From: Perca fluviatilis
Lineage: Eukaryota; Chordata; Actinopteri; Perciformes; Percidae
Reading direction: 5' to 3'
NCBI RefSeq assembly: GCF_010015445.1
Contig: NC_053122.1
Location: 34,910,513 to 34,974,512, forward strand
DNA: 64,000 nt
This document shows positions 11,742-22,949 of this stretch, one piece after another (position 1 is the first letter of the stretch; every line of letters starts with the position of its first letter). The notes beneath the pieces are model-generated. The model did no database searches. It saw only the letters and a program-made list of their open reading frames with translations, and was not told the origin of the DNA. The translations under genes were made by a program, and so were the position numbers.

Positions 11742-12542
11742 CCTTGACTAGTGCTGGTCTTGGACTTGACAAAGGTTGATTTGACTACACCACTATTCAC
11801 CTTTTCATCTCCACATCTTTAGTTAATTTCTATCCTGGAAAATACAAGTCAACAGCTCCATCTTCTGGCAAGTCATCAGAGCATTTCATGAATAACTGCG
11901 GAAGTTTAAGTGTTCAGATAATGTAGCTCTACACTGAACAATAATTCTTGCATGGCACAGACTGCTATACTAAGGGTGTTTTTGCAGGCATCTGTCATCC
12001 AAGTGGACCGAAAAGTGGACCACCAAAAACAGACTCAGCCTTTAACACCTGGCTCATTTAGTTTGGTTGAATCACACTAGGGTTGGTTTCCCCCCTTGGT
12101 GCGGTTCTTTTGGGCAGGTTTGAATGCAGCAATCCCACTCAGATGCCCAGGAGTATGAAGGCTAATAAAACACATAGTTTTGTTCTGGAGTTTTCAACAT
12201 GTCATTATTGTCTCTTGTCATTTCACATCAGTGGGAAAAATCGATAAAAAGACACAATATTACATTGTGAATATGTCACAATATGCTATGTAACATGTAA
12301 TCCTTTTGATCATTTTTTTAATGAAACTGATTTAAAATTGCATCCCATTAACCTTTACATAATTTGTGTAACTTTAACTTTCTCTGTCCTATGATTACAT
12401 GTTTCTCTGGAAATGGGACTGCAATGATCTGATGAACTGTAGATAATCCTGTCTTTTCAAATAATTTATATGTTTTCCTTCTTGCAACAGGACTTCATAG
12501 TGCTTTAAATAATTCAGTCAAAAAGACAAGATATGTTATACT

Positions 12543-13063
12543 GGGATCAAATATGAATGACACTAAACTGAAATGATTAAAACAACTTTGTAAAAGGGCC
12601 AAGTGTCATACATGTGTGAATTTAAAGCTTGCATTAAACTGGGTGATTAATAGTATATGGTGCTTGTGACTCTTTCTTTAAATGCAGCAGCATCAGAGAG
12701 ACAAAATACACGACAAGATAAAGCTGAAGCACAGGCCTTTCATCTGTTGTTCATACACAATTTAGACTTTTAGACAGGAAAGCATATTTTCACATTCTGT
12801 ATACAACAACTGATCACTGAACAGTAGGAATATTTTCATTCCTTTTTTCCTCAGACCGAGTCTGATCTCAGTCCCTCCACAACCTCTCTACAGCATGTTG
12901 GTCTCACAGGAGCCAGGCTGCAGTATCTGAATCTAAAACAAGGCATAGATCACAGGGTTTAGACAAGAGTTAAAATAATACAGATGGACTGCAAATGATG
13001 CAGATGATGCAACGATCAAGTTGTCACCGATGAGTTAAAGCAGGAGTAAAACAAGGCATAGAT
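12543..13063 (-). pseudogene. TAAR 3'-end pseudogene in a local tandem duplication
   Basis: The stretch 12543-12900 repeats the downstream flank of the intact TAAR (13079-13560). Then 12888-13036 repeats its coding 3' end: stop codon complement at 12888-12890, tail, part of TM7 and the start of extracellular loop 3. About 40 bp of the tail/TM7 coding sequence is deleted. A further mini-copy of the TM7 segment follows at about 13036-13063. All earlier coding sequence is absent, so this is a dead fragment left by a local unequal duplication. Confidence 0.8.
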
Positions 13064-13553
13064 CATCAATAAATGTTATACAGGGATCAAATATGAATGA
13101 AACTTGACTGAAATGATTAAAACAACTTTTGTTCCTAAGCTGAAAGGGAAGATGAGGTTTTTGTACCGACAGTTTTATCTGAAACACAACAGTGGATTTA
13201 TTTCTATACTGGAAACAAACATACACATGAAAGGTTCCCTAGGAAAAAAAAGACTGCATGAGTGTCATACATGTGTGAATTTAAAGCTTGTATTAAACTG
13301 GGTGATTACCTAGAAACAGTATATGGTGCTTATGACTCTTTCTTTGAATGCAGCAGCATCAGAGAGACAAAATACACAACAAGATAAAGCTGAAGCACAG
13401 GCCTTTCATCTGTTGATCATACACAATTTGGACGTTAAGACAGGAAAGCATATCTTCACTTTCTGTATTTGATAATTCACTCACTGAACAACAGGAACAT
13501 ATTCATCCCTTTATCCTTAGACCGAGTCTGATCTCAGTCCCTCCAGAGCCTCT

Positions 13554-14866
13554 CTACAGCATGTTGGTCTCAGAGGAGCCAGGCTGCAGTATCTGAAGAG
13601 TTACAATGAGTTTAACTGCTTTTCTAAACCAGGGGTAAAATAAGGCATAGATCACAGGGTTTAGACAAGAGTTACAATAGAACACAAAGAGAACATAGGA
13701 TGCAGATGAAGCATTGACCAAGATGTCATCTGTGAGAAAGACTGAGTATAATGGGAAGAAACACATTAGAAAAACAACTACAAGAACACCAAGAGTCCTG
13801 GCTGCTTTCAGCTCTGATTTCTTTGCCTTTGGAGTCACTGAAAGCTGGAGTGTGACAGCTGTAATGTGAGAGCGCATGGCACGAGCCTGAGACACAGCCA
13901 CGGCAAATACTCTCAGATACAGAGCTATGATGACTGTAACTGGAACAATAAAGGAGAAAACAACATCTACAGCTCCTAAGACATTGTCAACGACCAACAC
14001 ACATTCTCCGTAGCAGGAATTATACCTCCCCGGTTGAGTCAGGTCATCCTTCACAAAGAGAAAGCAGTAGGAAACAGAATAGAGCCAACACAGACAAACA
14101 CAGAGTTTAACTCTGTTGACGGTGATTCTGGTGTTGTAATGCAGAGGGTCACAAATAGCAACGTAACGGTCAACTGATATGAGCACCATGTCACCTATTG
14201 AGGATGCGGGAATGATGGCTGAAAGATAATTATAAAGAAAACACACAAAGTCACCAAAATACCAGCAGGATGTTCTTCGGAGGATTTCTCCCGGCATCAC
14301 CACGAGGCCCACTAGAAGGTCTGAGACAGCCAGAGAGAGGAGGAGGATGTTGGTGGGTGTGTGGAGCTGCCTGGAGGGAAAGAGAAAAGCACCATTTAAC
14401 GAACAAGTCCGCATAACTAAATGACAAGATTTAGTTAGTTAGATTTTTCAGAAACAATCGAAACATTCCAAAAAAAACAGGCCTTATTCTGAGCCGTCAG
14501 TTTGATTCTCACAGTATGAGAAGAAAATGTGTTACATTATAATAACAACATCAATAGCTCCTTCAAATATCCCTCTAAGCCATGACATTGAGACATTGAG
14601 ACATCAAGCCAGCATGCACAATACCAGGACCCTGAAACTGACACACAGTGTTCATATATCTAAAACTTCAATTGTTGAGACAATAATCTTAACCTGAAGT
14701 GGGAGACTGAGAGGATGACGAGCAGGTTGAGAGCTACAGTGAGCAGAGAGATGGAGTAGAGAAAAATGTGAATGAGCATCACTTCAAACCAAGGAGATGT
14801 CAGCTTCCTGCAGGAGGTGTTGAAGAGTTGTGGAAAGCAGAGCTCTGCTCCGTCCTGTGTCTCCAT
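13554..14866 (-). CDS. Class III trace amine-associated receptor, two exons
   Basis: Class A odorant GPCR, expected in the plasma membrane and cilia of olfactory neurons, coupling to the Golf/cAMP pathway. Exon 1 is 14866-14694 and exon 2 is 14370-13554. The intron (14371-14693, 323 bp) has donor GTTAAG, a pyrimidine-rich acceptor and phase 2. The join gives 990 nt, a 329-residue protein, normal for the family. I chose the second of two adjacent ATGs because paralogs start there. Seen: N-glycosylation site N16, TM1 about 28-53, D75 (2.50), DRY at 125-127, probable C101-C181 disulfide, and the TAAR fingerprint NSCLNPVIYALFYPWF (291-306). Asp3.32 is replaced by Ser108 and Asp193 occupies 5.42, the class III pattern. 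The intron also fits class III, where intron gains are reported. No frame damage is visible. Confidence 0.93.
14371..14693 (-). other. Intron of the TAAR gene
   Basis: Donor CAG|GTTAAG at 14694/14693 and acceptor TTTCCCTCCAG|GCAG at 14371/14370. Removing it restores the family-typical HFRQLHTPTN junction between TM1 and TM2. The paralog at 29392-30699 has an intron in the same place (30194-30532). Confidence 0.9.
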
Positions 14867-15150
14867 CATCAGTGGGAGGATGAGAGAGGCCTCAGCTCTC
14901 TGCTTCAAACGCTGTCGTACAACTGATTCATCTCTTTCTACTATTGTCTCCACCCCTCTCTTTCTCCCTCTCAATCTCTGTTGGACACTGATGTCCTTTT
15001 TTTGCTCTACACATCCCAATGTCACCTTCTAAACTTTCTCTGTTAGTCCACAAGCATTTCAATAATCATTTTTCTTCTCAATCCTCCGGTGTTCTGCCTT
15101 TCTGTCAATCTTCTGTCACCCCCAGATTCCAGACTTTCAGATCTCGACCC
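14867..15150 (-). promoter_or_regulatory. Upstream flank of the TAAR gene, conserved in the paralog
   Basis: On the coding strand this lies just upstream of the start. It aligns with 30700-31000, upstream of the TAAR pseudogene, including the phrases near CAACTGATTCATCTCT and the pyrimidine-rich run (plus strand). It probably holds the 5' UTR and promoter, but no TATA box or defined olfactory motif could be fixed. Confidence 0.4.
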
Positions 15151-15561
15151 AGCTGAACACATGCAACCACATGCCCTAGACCTTTGGGGGCCCTATGCAA
15201 AATTTGGTTGGAGGCCCCTTTGACCATTTTAAGTAAGGCCTAAAGAAAAGCAATGACCACCTAATAACTATACGGTACATATTATTATTATATTTACTAT
15301 GTTTGATGTCTAACAGAAAAAATTATACCACTGAGCTGAGTGGCAGTGCAAGACTGAACACACACTGATGAACTTGCTGAATAAAAACACTGATAAAGTG
15401 ATTTTCACTGACCAAATATAAATTAAGATTATTATTATTATGAAAAGAGGCACAAGCATATATATAATTTAAATTGAATAGAGCAAATAGAATAACATTT
15501 AAATAAAATAATAAATAGAACATTCAAATTTTTGAATATTTCAAATAAACAAAACAATAAC
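15151..15561. other. No gene seen; AT-rich with short TTATTA runs
   Basis: A GGGGGCCCTATGCAAAATTTGG phrase at about 15188 resembles a fish repeat head. Nothing else is assignable. Confidence 0.4.
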
Positions 15562-15569
15562 ATTTAAAA

Positions 15570-15968
15570 CAGTGGTTACCAACCTTTTTTCCTTGACGCC
15601 CCCCCTACTCATGTCTAAGAAAAGCTGAGCCCCCCCCAAAACCGAAGTTGATGTAACTCTCGAGATAGAGCCTTACTTTCTTTTTTGATACAGAGCAGTT
15701 ATCAGCACTGTTACGTTTCTCCGCCATGTTTCATTCATAAAATAGTGATGCCGTGGCAGCAGGCAAAACGAGGATACAACAAAATATATAGTTTTCATAC
15801 AGACTTTTGTATACATTATATATTCTAGTGTATTATCATAATTTGTTTAACATGTGCAAATATTTTTTTTTTTTACCTCAACCTCAAACCAGATAAAGAC
15901 TTGCGCCCCCCCTGTGATCTTTGCCACCCCGCCCTGGGGGTGCCCGGACCCCAGGTTGGGAACCACTG
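15570..15968. mobile_element. hAT MITE (399 bp)
   Basis: The left end CAGTGGTTACCAACC and right end GGTTGGGAACCACTG form a terminal inverted repeat. The flanking 8-bp duplications are ATTTAAAA (15562-15569) and ATCTAAAA (15969-15976), 7 of 8 identical. Eight-bp duplications and CAG...CTG ends are hAT hallmarks. C-rich subterminal runs are present on both sides, with no coding capacity. Confidence 0.9.
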
Positions 15969-15976
15969 ATCTAAAA

Positions 15977-17176
15977 CACCACAAACAAGATCAATAGTAA
16001 CAATAATAATATATAACTGGCAGTTGTGACAGCCTCAGCTTTTGAGATCCTGTGTATTACAGTTTCTCTCATTGAATTGACCATCACAACTGTGCTCTGA
16101 AGCCACAACTCCATAACAGAAGGCATGGCAGAGGCACCTTCATTGAAGGTGGAGATGGCCATACTTGCTGCTGCTTCAAGCTTACTTTCCCCACAAAACA
16201 GTCCCCTCAGTCAGCCGATGGTGGAGAAAGCAAACAAAGTAGACTAAATTGTTATTTGACCACCAACTAGGTCAGACAGAGATGCATTTCCTCCTCCACT
16301 GGGAAAAACTATCTTCACTAAGAGAATTACACCTTGGAAAAATAGCCAAAAAAATAAAACTTCCCAAAGTTAACACCAGAAAAAAAGCCGGAAGTTCTCC
16401 TAGGAGAGGGGACAGCAGCTCTACTGATAGCTAAATATGGATCTGTCTGCCACAGCCTTAGCCTATTATATAGTAATTATATTATACAACAATTTTAACT
16501 GTTGTGTAATGTAATTGTTTTGTAATGTATCATGATCAGTACAGTGTAGTATATATGTGACACATATGACATGTAGGTTATATGACTTTCTGTAAACTGC
16601 TTTGAGAGAGAGAGGGTCTGTTTTCGTCTTCTCTGAGGTGATTTTCGACCGTTTTCGACACACTTCTTTCGACATTCTGAACTACCGCGGAAATGTCAGA
16701 GCGCGTCACGTGACGATTCTGAACGAATCACGTTGTCAGAAATTGGCATCAGCCAATGAGATTGCGCATTTTGAGTTAAATCCACCCCTTTTACTTTCAC
16801 GAATGGTTGCTGATGAAAAGGAAATGACCATAATTGGATCCGACAGCATTGTAGAGGAGAGAGAGAGCTTTCCAACAGTATATGTCATGACAGGGGGCCG
16901 ACCAGGGGCAGACAGCGATCGCGGAGCAGCAGGATGATTTAGCTAGCAGTGACTCTAGGGGGCCCTCTGCTGGCCACGGGGCCCTTCGCAATTGCAAAGG
17001 TCACTTAGTGGCTGGGCCAGCTCTGCATGCAACAGCATGGTCTGGAGCAGGTATAAGCACTTTAATCCTTAGATAATTGGGCGGCAGGGCAGTGATTCAG
17101 TTAGTTTTAAGCTTACCAAACCTTTAAGTCTTCAACAGCTTCCTAGTAACAGCCCCATGTGCTTGATGGCAGACAT
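15977..17176. other. No gene seen
   Basis: Mixed sequence with short frames only. The part 16600-17010 (GC-richer, with CCAATGAGATTGCGC and a GGGGCCC-rich end at about 16960-16990) looks like an old repeat but has no provable ends. Confidence 0.4.
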
Positions 17177-17184
17177 GCTCTCGC

Positions 17185-18929
17185 CAGTCCCGGCGCCAGA
17201 CACAAATTCACGGACGGGCATGCCATTATTTTTGGGGGGGGCACAAATTACATAAATTATCTTCATTATCTTCCAAATGAGCACTGAATGAATTCATACA
17301 GGTCTACACGTATAACAGATTTTATTTGGTATTGAAACAGCATAACAGCAGAGTGACTTAATTTTCACTGTGCAGTATGTACACTGAACATACAACTATT
17401 GCACACAACCTCCATAGGCATATACAGCGTATACAAAGAGGGACAATTGCGATAGCCTAAATCATGGACAACATTGCGATACAAATAAAAACAGGGAGAA
17501 TAATGTAGGCCTTGGCAATCATTAAGCATCTTAATCAGGAGTATTAACGCTATGTTTCCATCCATACGTTTTTATCCAAATTAAGTGATATCGAATGAAA
17601 AATGTCTTATGGAAACAGTAAAATTCGATAGAATTTCATGAATATCGACTCAAAGGAAATACGTTCGGTCTCATCGGATTTTCTCTTGATCGATATATGG
17701 CTCATGCAATAAACGCTGATGGAAACGTTATTTTCCGAATAAATTAATGAATTGCGATTAAGTTTTAGGTCATTTTATGGTTGCAACCCGCCACAAAACG
17801 AAGAAGTTTTAGTTCATTTCCTCCCAGTATTTCCGCTCTGTTTGCACACGTGACAGGTGTCAACAAAGACAGATGCACGTGGACGAACGAGGAGACGAAA
17901 GACTTTTTGAATTTAATTTACGAGCAAAATATAACGGCTATTTTAGATAGCAAAAATCTAAGAAATGCCATAATTTATCAGGAACTCGCGAAGGAAATGA
18001 CCAACAAAGGTACGACAAGCCGTGGGACGTCCTGCGGAGTAAATGGAAGGCGCTCAAACAGCGATACATGTCTCAAAAAAGAGAGTAGCTTCCTTGGCTT
18101 CTAATATTAACAACAACTACTTTTGTCTAGCATAACTTTGTGAATGTTGTGAATTCAGTGCGAAAATGAATGGAAACACCTTAAAATGTCTCAAAGCAAT
18201 TTGATATACCATTTTAATCACAAAACAGCATTTGACGTCATTACGCACAGGTTTTTATTTGCTTTAAAGCTGTTGGATGGAAACACACTTTCACCAGCTT
18301 TATTCGCATGAGTTTTTTTCCCGAACTTCAGATAATTCGATTGACAAGTGGATGGAAACTTAGCTACTGTCTCTCAGCCTCTAACATGGGCTACAGGGAG
18401 CCAGCATAAAATACAAGCTCACCGTTAGTAGAGTGGCAGGCGACGCTTTACTGCAGAGTGAAATCTTCTCAAAAGGCTGTCCTTCCACTGCTCCCTGAAC
18501 TTCAGAACTAACGTTACTCCCTGTCCACTTTCGCCGTCTTTGTCACTTTCTTCCACCAACCTTGATGTTGGTCGTTGATTAACATTAAGGAAACGCCGTA
18601 TATCCATAGCCTAAATTCTCTCTTTAGTTTACATTAAGCTACCAATTCTCCATCAAATTCCTGCAGGCTACATGACAATTTCCGTTTTAACCGCATCAGT
18701 TTTGACAAACCAATCAAATCCATTTACAATTATTTTAATAAAATTAAGAACAAAAATTTTATTTTTTATTCATGATTTATGTATAATTCAAAACGATAAA
18801 AAAATCGTACAAAACAAAAGGTGGGATTGGTGACACGCTTGTCAGACGTCAGTTTAAATAAAAGGCTCGTCCGTCCAGGGCGGGCACAGCTGACCCGGCC
18901 CCCTAAAGCCCGCCCATATGCCGGGACTG
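17185..18929. mobile_element. hAT element (1,745 bp) with a nested Harbinger-type piece
   Basis: Termini are CAGTCCCGGC (17185) and GCCGGGACTG (ending 18929). The 8-bp flanks are GCTCTCGC (17177-17184) and GCTCTCAC (18930-18937), 7 of 8 identical. On the minus strand 18425-18607 encodes a 60-residue start, MDIRRFLNVNQRPTSRL, of the form seen at the N-terminus of ZMYM1-like hAT transposases. The rest of the transposase is missing, so this is an internally deleted copy. Confidence 0.8.
17549..18364 (+). mobile_element. Nested element with Myb/SANT-like gene fragment
   Basis: The ends GCTATGTTTCCATCCA (17549) and TGGATGGAAACTTAGC (ending 18364) are inverted repeats with one mismatch. Inside, 17781-18104 encodes a Myb/SANT-like (MADF-type) DNA-binding domain: WTNEETKDFLNLIYEQ, then a helix ending ELAKEMTNKG. 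One frameshift after this point hides its natural continuation, which contains a PWDVLRSKWKALKQRY-like stretch. PIF/Harbinger elements carry such a second protein beside the transposase; no transposase is present here. The target duplication was not resolved. Confidence 0.7.
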
Positions 18930-19049
18930 GCTCTCACAGGTAAACTCTCCTCTCAACGTTGATTTCTGCTCGCTCAAATGAAACTGACTTTTAAATTTGT
19001 GGAGGCAGATACCAACGGAGGCACTGGCCCTGATGGTAATAACTACCTG

Positions 19050-19420
19050 GTATACATACGAATTACAGTAGTTTACTTTTCGTAGCTATATGTAGGTATG
19101 GTTCATGAGAACAGCCGGTCTGGTTTGATCTTGTTAGGCCATCTCAGTGTCTCGACGGCTGCCTCAGCAGTTTATTCAGCTCAGTCAGGCCCTCTGTTCC
19201 TGCCACTACCCCCAGGCCCATGCACTTCTAAGGAACTTTCCAGATTTGCCACCAGATGCCCTCGCACTTTCCCATCGGTCTCCCATCCACCTGCGCACTG
19301 CTTCCTGATACTCACTGCCATCTGTGAGCGGTTGCCAGGGTTTGCCCAAGAAGTGGCATTCTTCAGGTGAAAGTTCTGCTCCAGAACCTGGCTCTCTTTA
19401 GCCTGTTCCAGTATGGGATT
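19050..19420. repeat. Duplicon block shared with 33190-33490
   Basis: Same-strand alignment with several indels. Landmarks are GTCTCGACGGCTGCCTCAG (about 19150), AAGGAACTTTCCAGA (about 19230) and CTCCAGAACCTGGCTCTC (about 19380). No coding function is recognised. Confidence 0.8.
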
Positions 19421-19741
19421 AGTTTTGTGACTTTAATTCCAAGCAAAACTTCTAAAGTATCAAACAATAAAAACTAACTCAAGCAAAAAAATTGTCACCT
19501 CAAAGGTAAAACTTAAAACTTGCAAACAAAACATTTGTGTAGTTGTAAACTATTGGTCTTTTATTTGTTTGATATAATGTCGTTTTGTTTACAGTTCCCT
19601 CTGCTTCTTTCTCAATGATCAGTCTTTTGCTCTCTCCATCACGTTTGCAGTCATGCTCCCAGCTTTCTCCTTTGCGCTCCCTGAGTTTTTGCTTGCGATT
19701 CTGACACAAACATCTCGCGTGGGCGGGTCTTACTCCGGCCG

Positions 19742-19931
19742 CACATCACCCCTAACCCTAACCCTCTTAACCTGCTAAATAATCCACTTTATTCACCAGC
19801 CAGACTCTAATTGTCTATTTGCTGCTGAGCTGCACCAAAGACTCCTGCAATTATATGTGGTGAGCGTCTGGCGTCTGCCCCCCCAAAGGCGCTTCGAGTG
19901 TCTATGATGAAGCACGGTATATAAGTATTGA

Positions 19932-19962
<31 letters not shown>

Positions 19963-20820
19963 GAGCTGTGACAGTGACAACAAAACACAGTTTTGGGCCT
20001 TAAAACCCATAAAAACAGTGAGTTAAAATCACTGTAGAGCTGAGAGGAGCTGCACAGTCGGGAGATAATTCTCTGTGGATTTGTGACTGGCAGCAACCCC
20101 TCTCACATTACACATGCTAATTGAATCCCTTTTTATTATTAAAAATCTTAAACATTCCGATTGATTAAATTATTGTACTCTTGTCAGACACAATATCATC
20201 TGAAAACACATCACTGTTCAGTAATGATTACATCATATGTTGATGGGTTCATGCTGATGCTTGTTTGTCTTCACACCTCTGCTGGCAGTGACACCTCATT
20301 GGTCGAGATGTCATCATCTGACTAACCCATGCAGGTGTGAACAAACTTCCTGTCCAGAGGGGTTCAGCACACCGCCTTTAGGAGCCACTAATGGGCTGCA
20401 AAACATTGTTCATAGAGAGGCAAATCAAATCTCACGGGACCTGACTGTTTGTGTGTCTGACGATGCCCACTATACACCACAAAGTAAATGGTCATTTAGC
20501 CCATCAAACACTGATCTATTGAGAGATGAGTTTTGGCACTTCAGTTTCATTAAGACACCATACTGTAACATTCACAAACTTTGCCTCATTTAACTTTCTG
20601 AAGACTACTTTGTTTTAATGCAGTTTTTCTTTTTAGAACTTAATTGGCCACCAAGCCAATGATGTGCCTGAAAAAGATGAAATACAGGAAAGGCACGAGC
20701 GTTGTTCTTGAACTTGTTAAGAATACACATTTAAGTAATGTGAAGTTTTTAACAATTAACTGCTGTCGTAAATAAAAAAAGGAAATACCAAGGAAAAAAT
20801 AAAAAACCTGGCCATTGTCC
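19742..20820. repeat. Duplicon block shared with 38214-39200
   Basis: High similarity over about 1 kb in the same orientation. Landmarks are the 38460-38520 match (GGAGATAATTCTCTGTGG) and the 38640-38800 match (TTCATGCTGATGCTTG). In this copy a LINE-tail-like piece (19862-19964) is present that the other copy lacks. No gene is supported. Confidence 0.85.
19862..19964 (+). mobile_element. LINE/SINE 3' tail with (ATT)n
   Basis: GCGCTTCGAGTGTCTATGATGAAGC-like sequence followed by TATAAGTATTGAATTATTATT and an ATT run. This matches the style of L2-clade 3' tails (compare 26983-27050). It is absent at the equivalent site of duplicon 2, so it inserted after the duplication or was lost there. Confidence 0.65.
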
Positions 20821-20990
20821 CCAACTGTCCCCATGGTATTTCTGTTTTTCTTTTCTTTAAATCATCCTTCATCTTGTTGGCTGCTGTGTTTCAGTCACCG
20901 CCACATTTTAGAGCTCAAATTCAAAGAAAGTGGCACATTTGGTTCATAAAACATTATAAACAAGTCATAAACGTATGTCAGTATATGTAA

Positions 20991-22505
20991 GTGTCATTCA
21001 GTTCCTCCCCTGGAAAGATCAGACCACAACCTGATCCTCCTGCCTGTTTACAAACCTCTGCTGTCCCACGCACTGTGAAGAGATGGTCTGATGAGGATTG
21101 TGAAGCCTTAAAAGACTGTTTCAACACAACTATGTGGGATATACTCTGTGTCGCTCATGGGGAGGACATTGACAGTCTCACTCATTGTATAACGGACTAC
21201 ATAAATTTCTGTGTGGAAAATGTGGTACCGACCAGGACTGTACGGTGTTTTCCTGTACTCCTGACATGAAGACTCTTCTTAAGGAAAAAAGGAGGGTTTT
21301 TGGGTTAGGAAATAAAGAGGAACTCAAGATGATACAGAGGGAACTGAGAGGGAAGATCAGAGAGGGAAAAAAACTAAAAAAGACCCAGCATCCTACGGAT
21401 CTCAACAGCTACAGGCCTGTGGCACTGACATCCCACCTGAAAGGAAAGGCTGGTCCTGGTCCATCTCCGCCCACTGGTGAGCCCATCCATGGACCCACTT
21501 CAATTTGCCTATCAACCAGGCCCTGGGGTGGATGATGCCAACTTAGGGCGCTGACACACCAGGCCGATTATCGGCCGTGGGACAGTCTGGCGAGGTCAGT
21601 GACTCAAATCTGTTCGGTGTGTCCTGTCCGTCCGTCACCTGGAAATGACGAGCGGGATGAGGTGACTAGAGTCTGACCTTTGTCGATCTGAAACGAAGAC
21701 AGATTCAGCAACTGCATGGCCTATTTCTCACTTAAAATGTTTTCAGAAACATGTTTCAGTGAACTATTTTAGTAGAATATGAGATCGTATTCTGAACGGT
21801 CGCCAAGACAGTCTGGCTTTGAATTTCCGTAGAAAAAAAGTCCACGTGACTCGTTCGTGTGTTCGTGCCGGTTTTTATTTCTTGGGCAACAACACAGAGT
21901 AGCGCCCATTGGTTGCGCCGCGTACTTCACTAGCGAACCAGTGCACGAGAAAACCGGAAGTGACGGGATGTTCCGTCACCGGCTGCCGTGAATTCCCAAA
22001 GATGAGCAATTTCCGGTTTTCATTTCTTGGGTGACAATACAGAGCAGCGCCGCCCGCTGTTATCAAGACGTATTACGTTTCTCAAGTTGGTGTCGGGTGA
22101 GTGTGTCCCGCGGCAGTTTTTTGGACCTCGGAGACGTGACTGATCATATCGACGGGGTTTTCTGTCAACGGTCGGCCGTCGGCTAAATGTGTCTACACCT
22201 TTATACCTTATCCAAAAATTTCTCTCTCACCTGGAAAAGGCTAGAAGCACTGTGAAAATCATGTTCTATGATTTCTCCAGCGCTTTCAACACCATCCAGC
22301 CAACGCTTCTGGAGCAGACGGGAGAAGACCTCCACCTCACTGGATGGATATTGGACCACCTCACCAACCGACCTCAGATTGTAAGGAAACAGGGCTGTGT
22401 GTCTGACAAAGTTATCTGCAGCCCAGGGGCCCCACAAGGAACAGTCCTGGCCCCGTTCCTGTTCACCCTCTACATTGCAGACTTCACCTATCACTCAGGA
22501 AACAT
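20991..22505 (+). pseudogene. Broken LINE (endonuclease end, linker, RT start)
   Basis: 20991-21262 translates to the region after the endonuclease (SPGKIRPQPDPP then VKRWSDEDCEALKDCF and ITDYINFCVENVVPTRTVRCF), a typical linker of fish non-LTR elements. It continues with frame changes to 21540. After a 655-bp insertion the RT resumes at 22201: LIQKFLSHLEKARSTVKIMFYDFSSAFNTI, then the GAPQGTVLAPFLFTLY motif. The RT is cut at about 22505 by a MITE before the FADD box. The family is Rex1/L2-like; I cannot fix the clade. Confidence 0.8.
21546..22200. mobile_element. PIF/Harbinger-type MITE inserted in the LINE
   Basis: It splits the LINE RT reading exactly. Flanking 3-bp TTA duplications (21543-21545 and 22201-22203) fit Harbinger-type insertion. 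The left end GGGCGCTGACACACCAGGCC pairs loosely with the right end (14 of 22 positions). Internally two related stretches with the phrase ATTTCTTGGG occur near 21876 and 22020. Confidence 0.7.
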
Positions 22506-22795
22506 AACCTGCTCAGGAGCAGGTTATGTTGGAGATTAGAGATCATCCGGTATAAAAGCACCACCTACTGACCAATCAATACTCGTTTGATAATGGCGTC
22601 GTCAATTTTCGCCAGCTTTGCTTCCTCGGGTTAGGAAGCAGCGACTAAATTGCTTTTTGCCTCTAACACTGTGTCTATAGTTGTTAACCACCTTCATGAC
22701 ACAGGTTATATGGGGCCACCGTTGTTAGTCTTGGTGAAGCCGGGTAATGGAAATAAATCCAGGGCATGTTGATCTTGCTTCGTAGTACAGGCCTC
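22501..22795 (+). mobile_element. Deleted MITE copy of the GGCCTGTACTACG family
   Basis: It ends with the TIR complement GCTTCGTAGTACAGGCCTC (22777-22795), and its interior matches 33654-33760 and 34220-34313. At its left edge is a 14-bp-arm hairpin (AACATAACCTGCTC, 2-nt spacer, complement; 22501-22530). The left TIR and the middle are missing. It sits directly at the left border of duplicon 2. Confidence 0.7.
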
Positions 22796-22949
22796 TGGTC
22801 TTGGACTTGACAAAGGTTGACTTTACTAAAGCACTATCATCTTGTCATCTCAACTGCTTTACTTCATTTCTATCCTGCAAAATACAAGTCAACAGCTCCA
22901 TCTTCTGGCAAGTCAGCAGAGCATGTCATGAATAACTGTGGCAGTTTAA

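Larger units (their letters stand above)
11742..20820. repeat. Duplicon 1 (collinear with 22796-39200)
   Basis: Four blocks match duplicon 2 in the same order and strand. They are the TAAR downstream flank 11742-12480 (to 22796-22949, 23721-23910 and 27050-27250), the TAAR gene with flank 12480-15050 (to 28910-31000), block 19050-19420 (to 33190-33490) and block 19742-20820 (to 38214-39200). Non-matching stretches between blocks are insertions in one copy or the other. This is a tandem segmental duplication. Confidence 0.85.

Noticed and set aside
17080..17110. tRNA-derived SINE head (GGGCGGCAGGGCAGTG)
   Set aside because: Only about 15 bases resemble a SINE head; no B box, body or tail follows.
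19740..19775. Interstitial telomere site (CCCTAACCCTAACCC)
   Set aside because: Two to three units only and part of a duplicated block; not separable from ordinary sequence.
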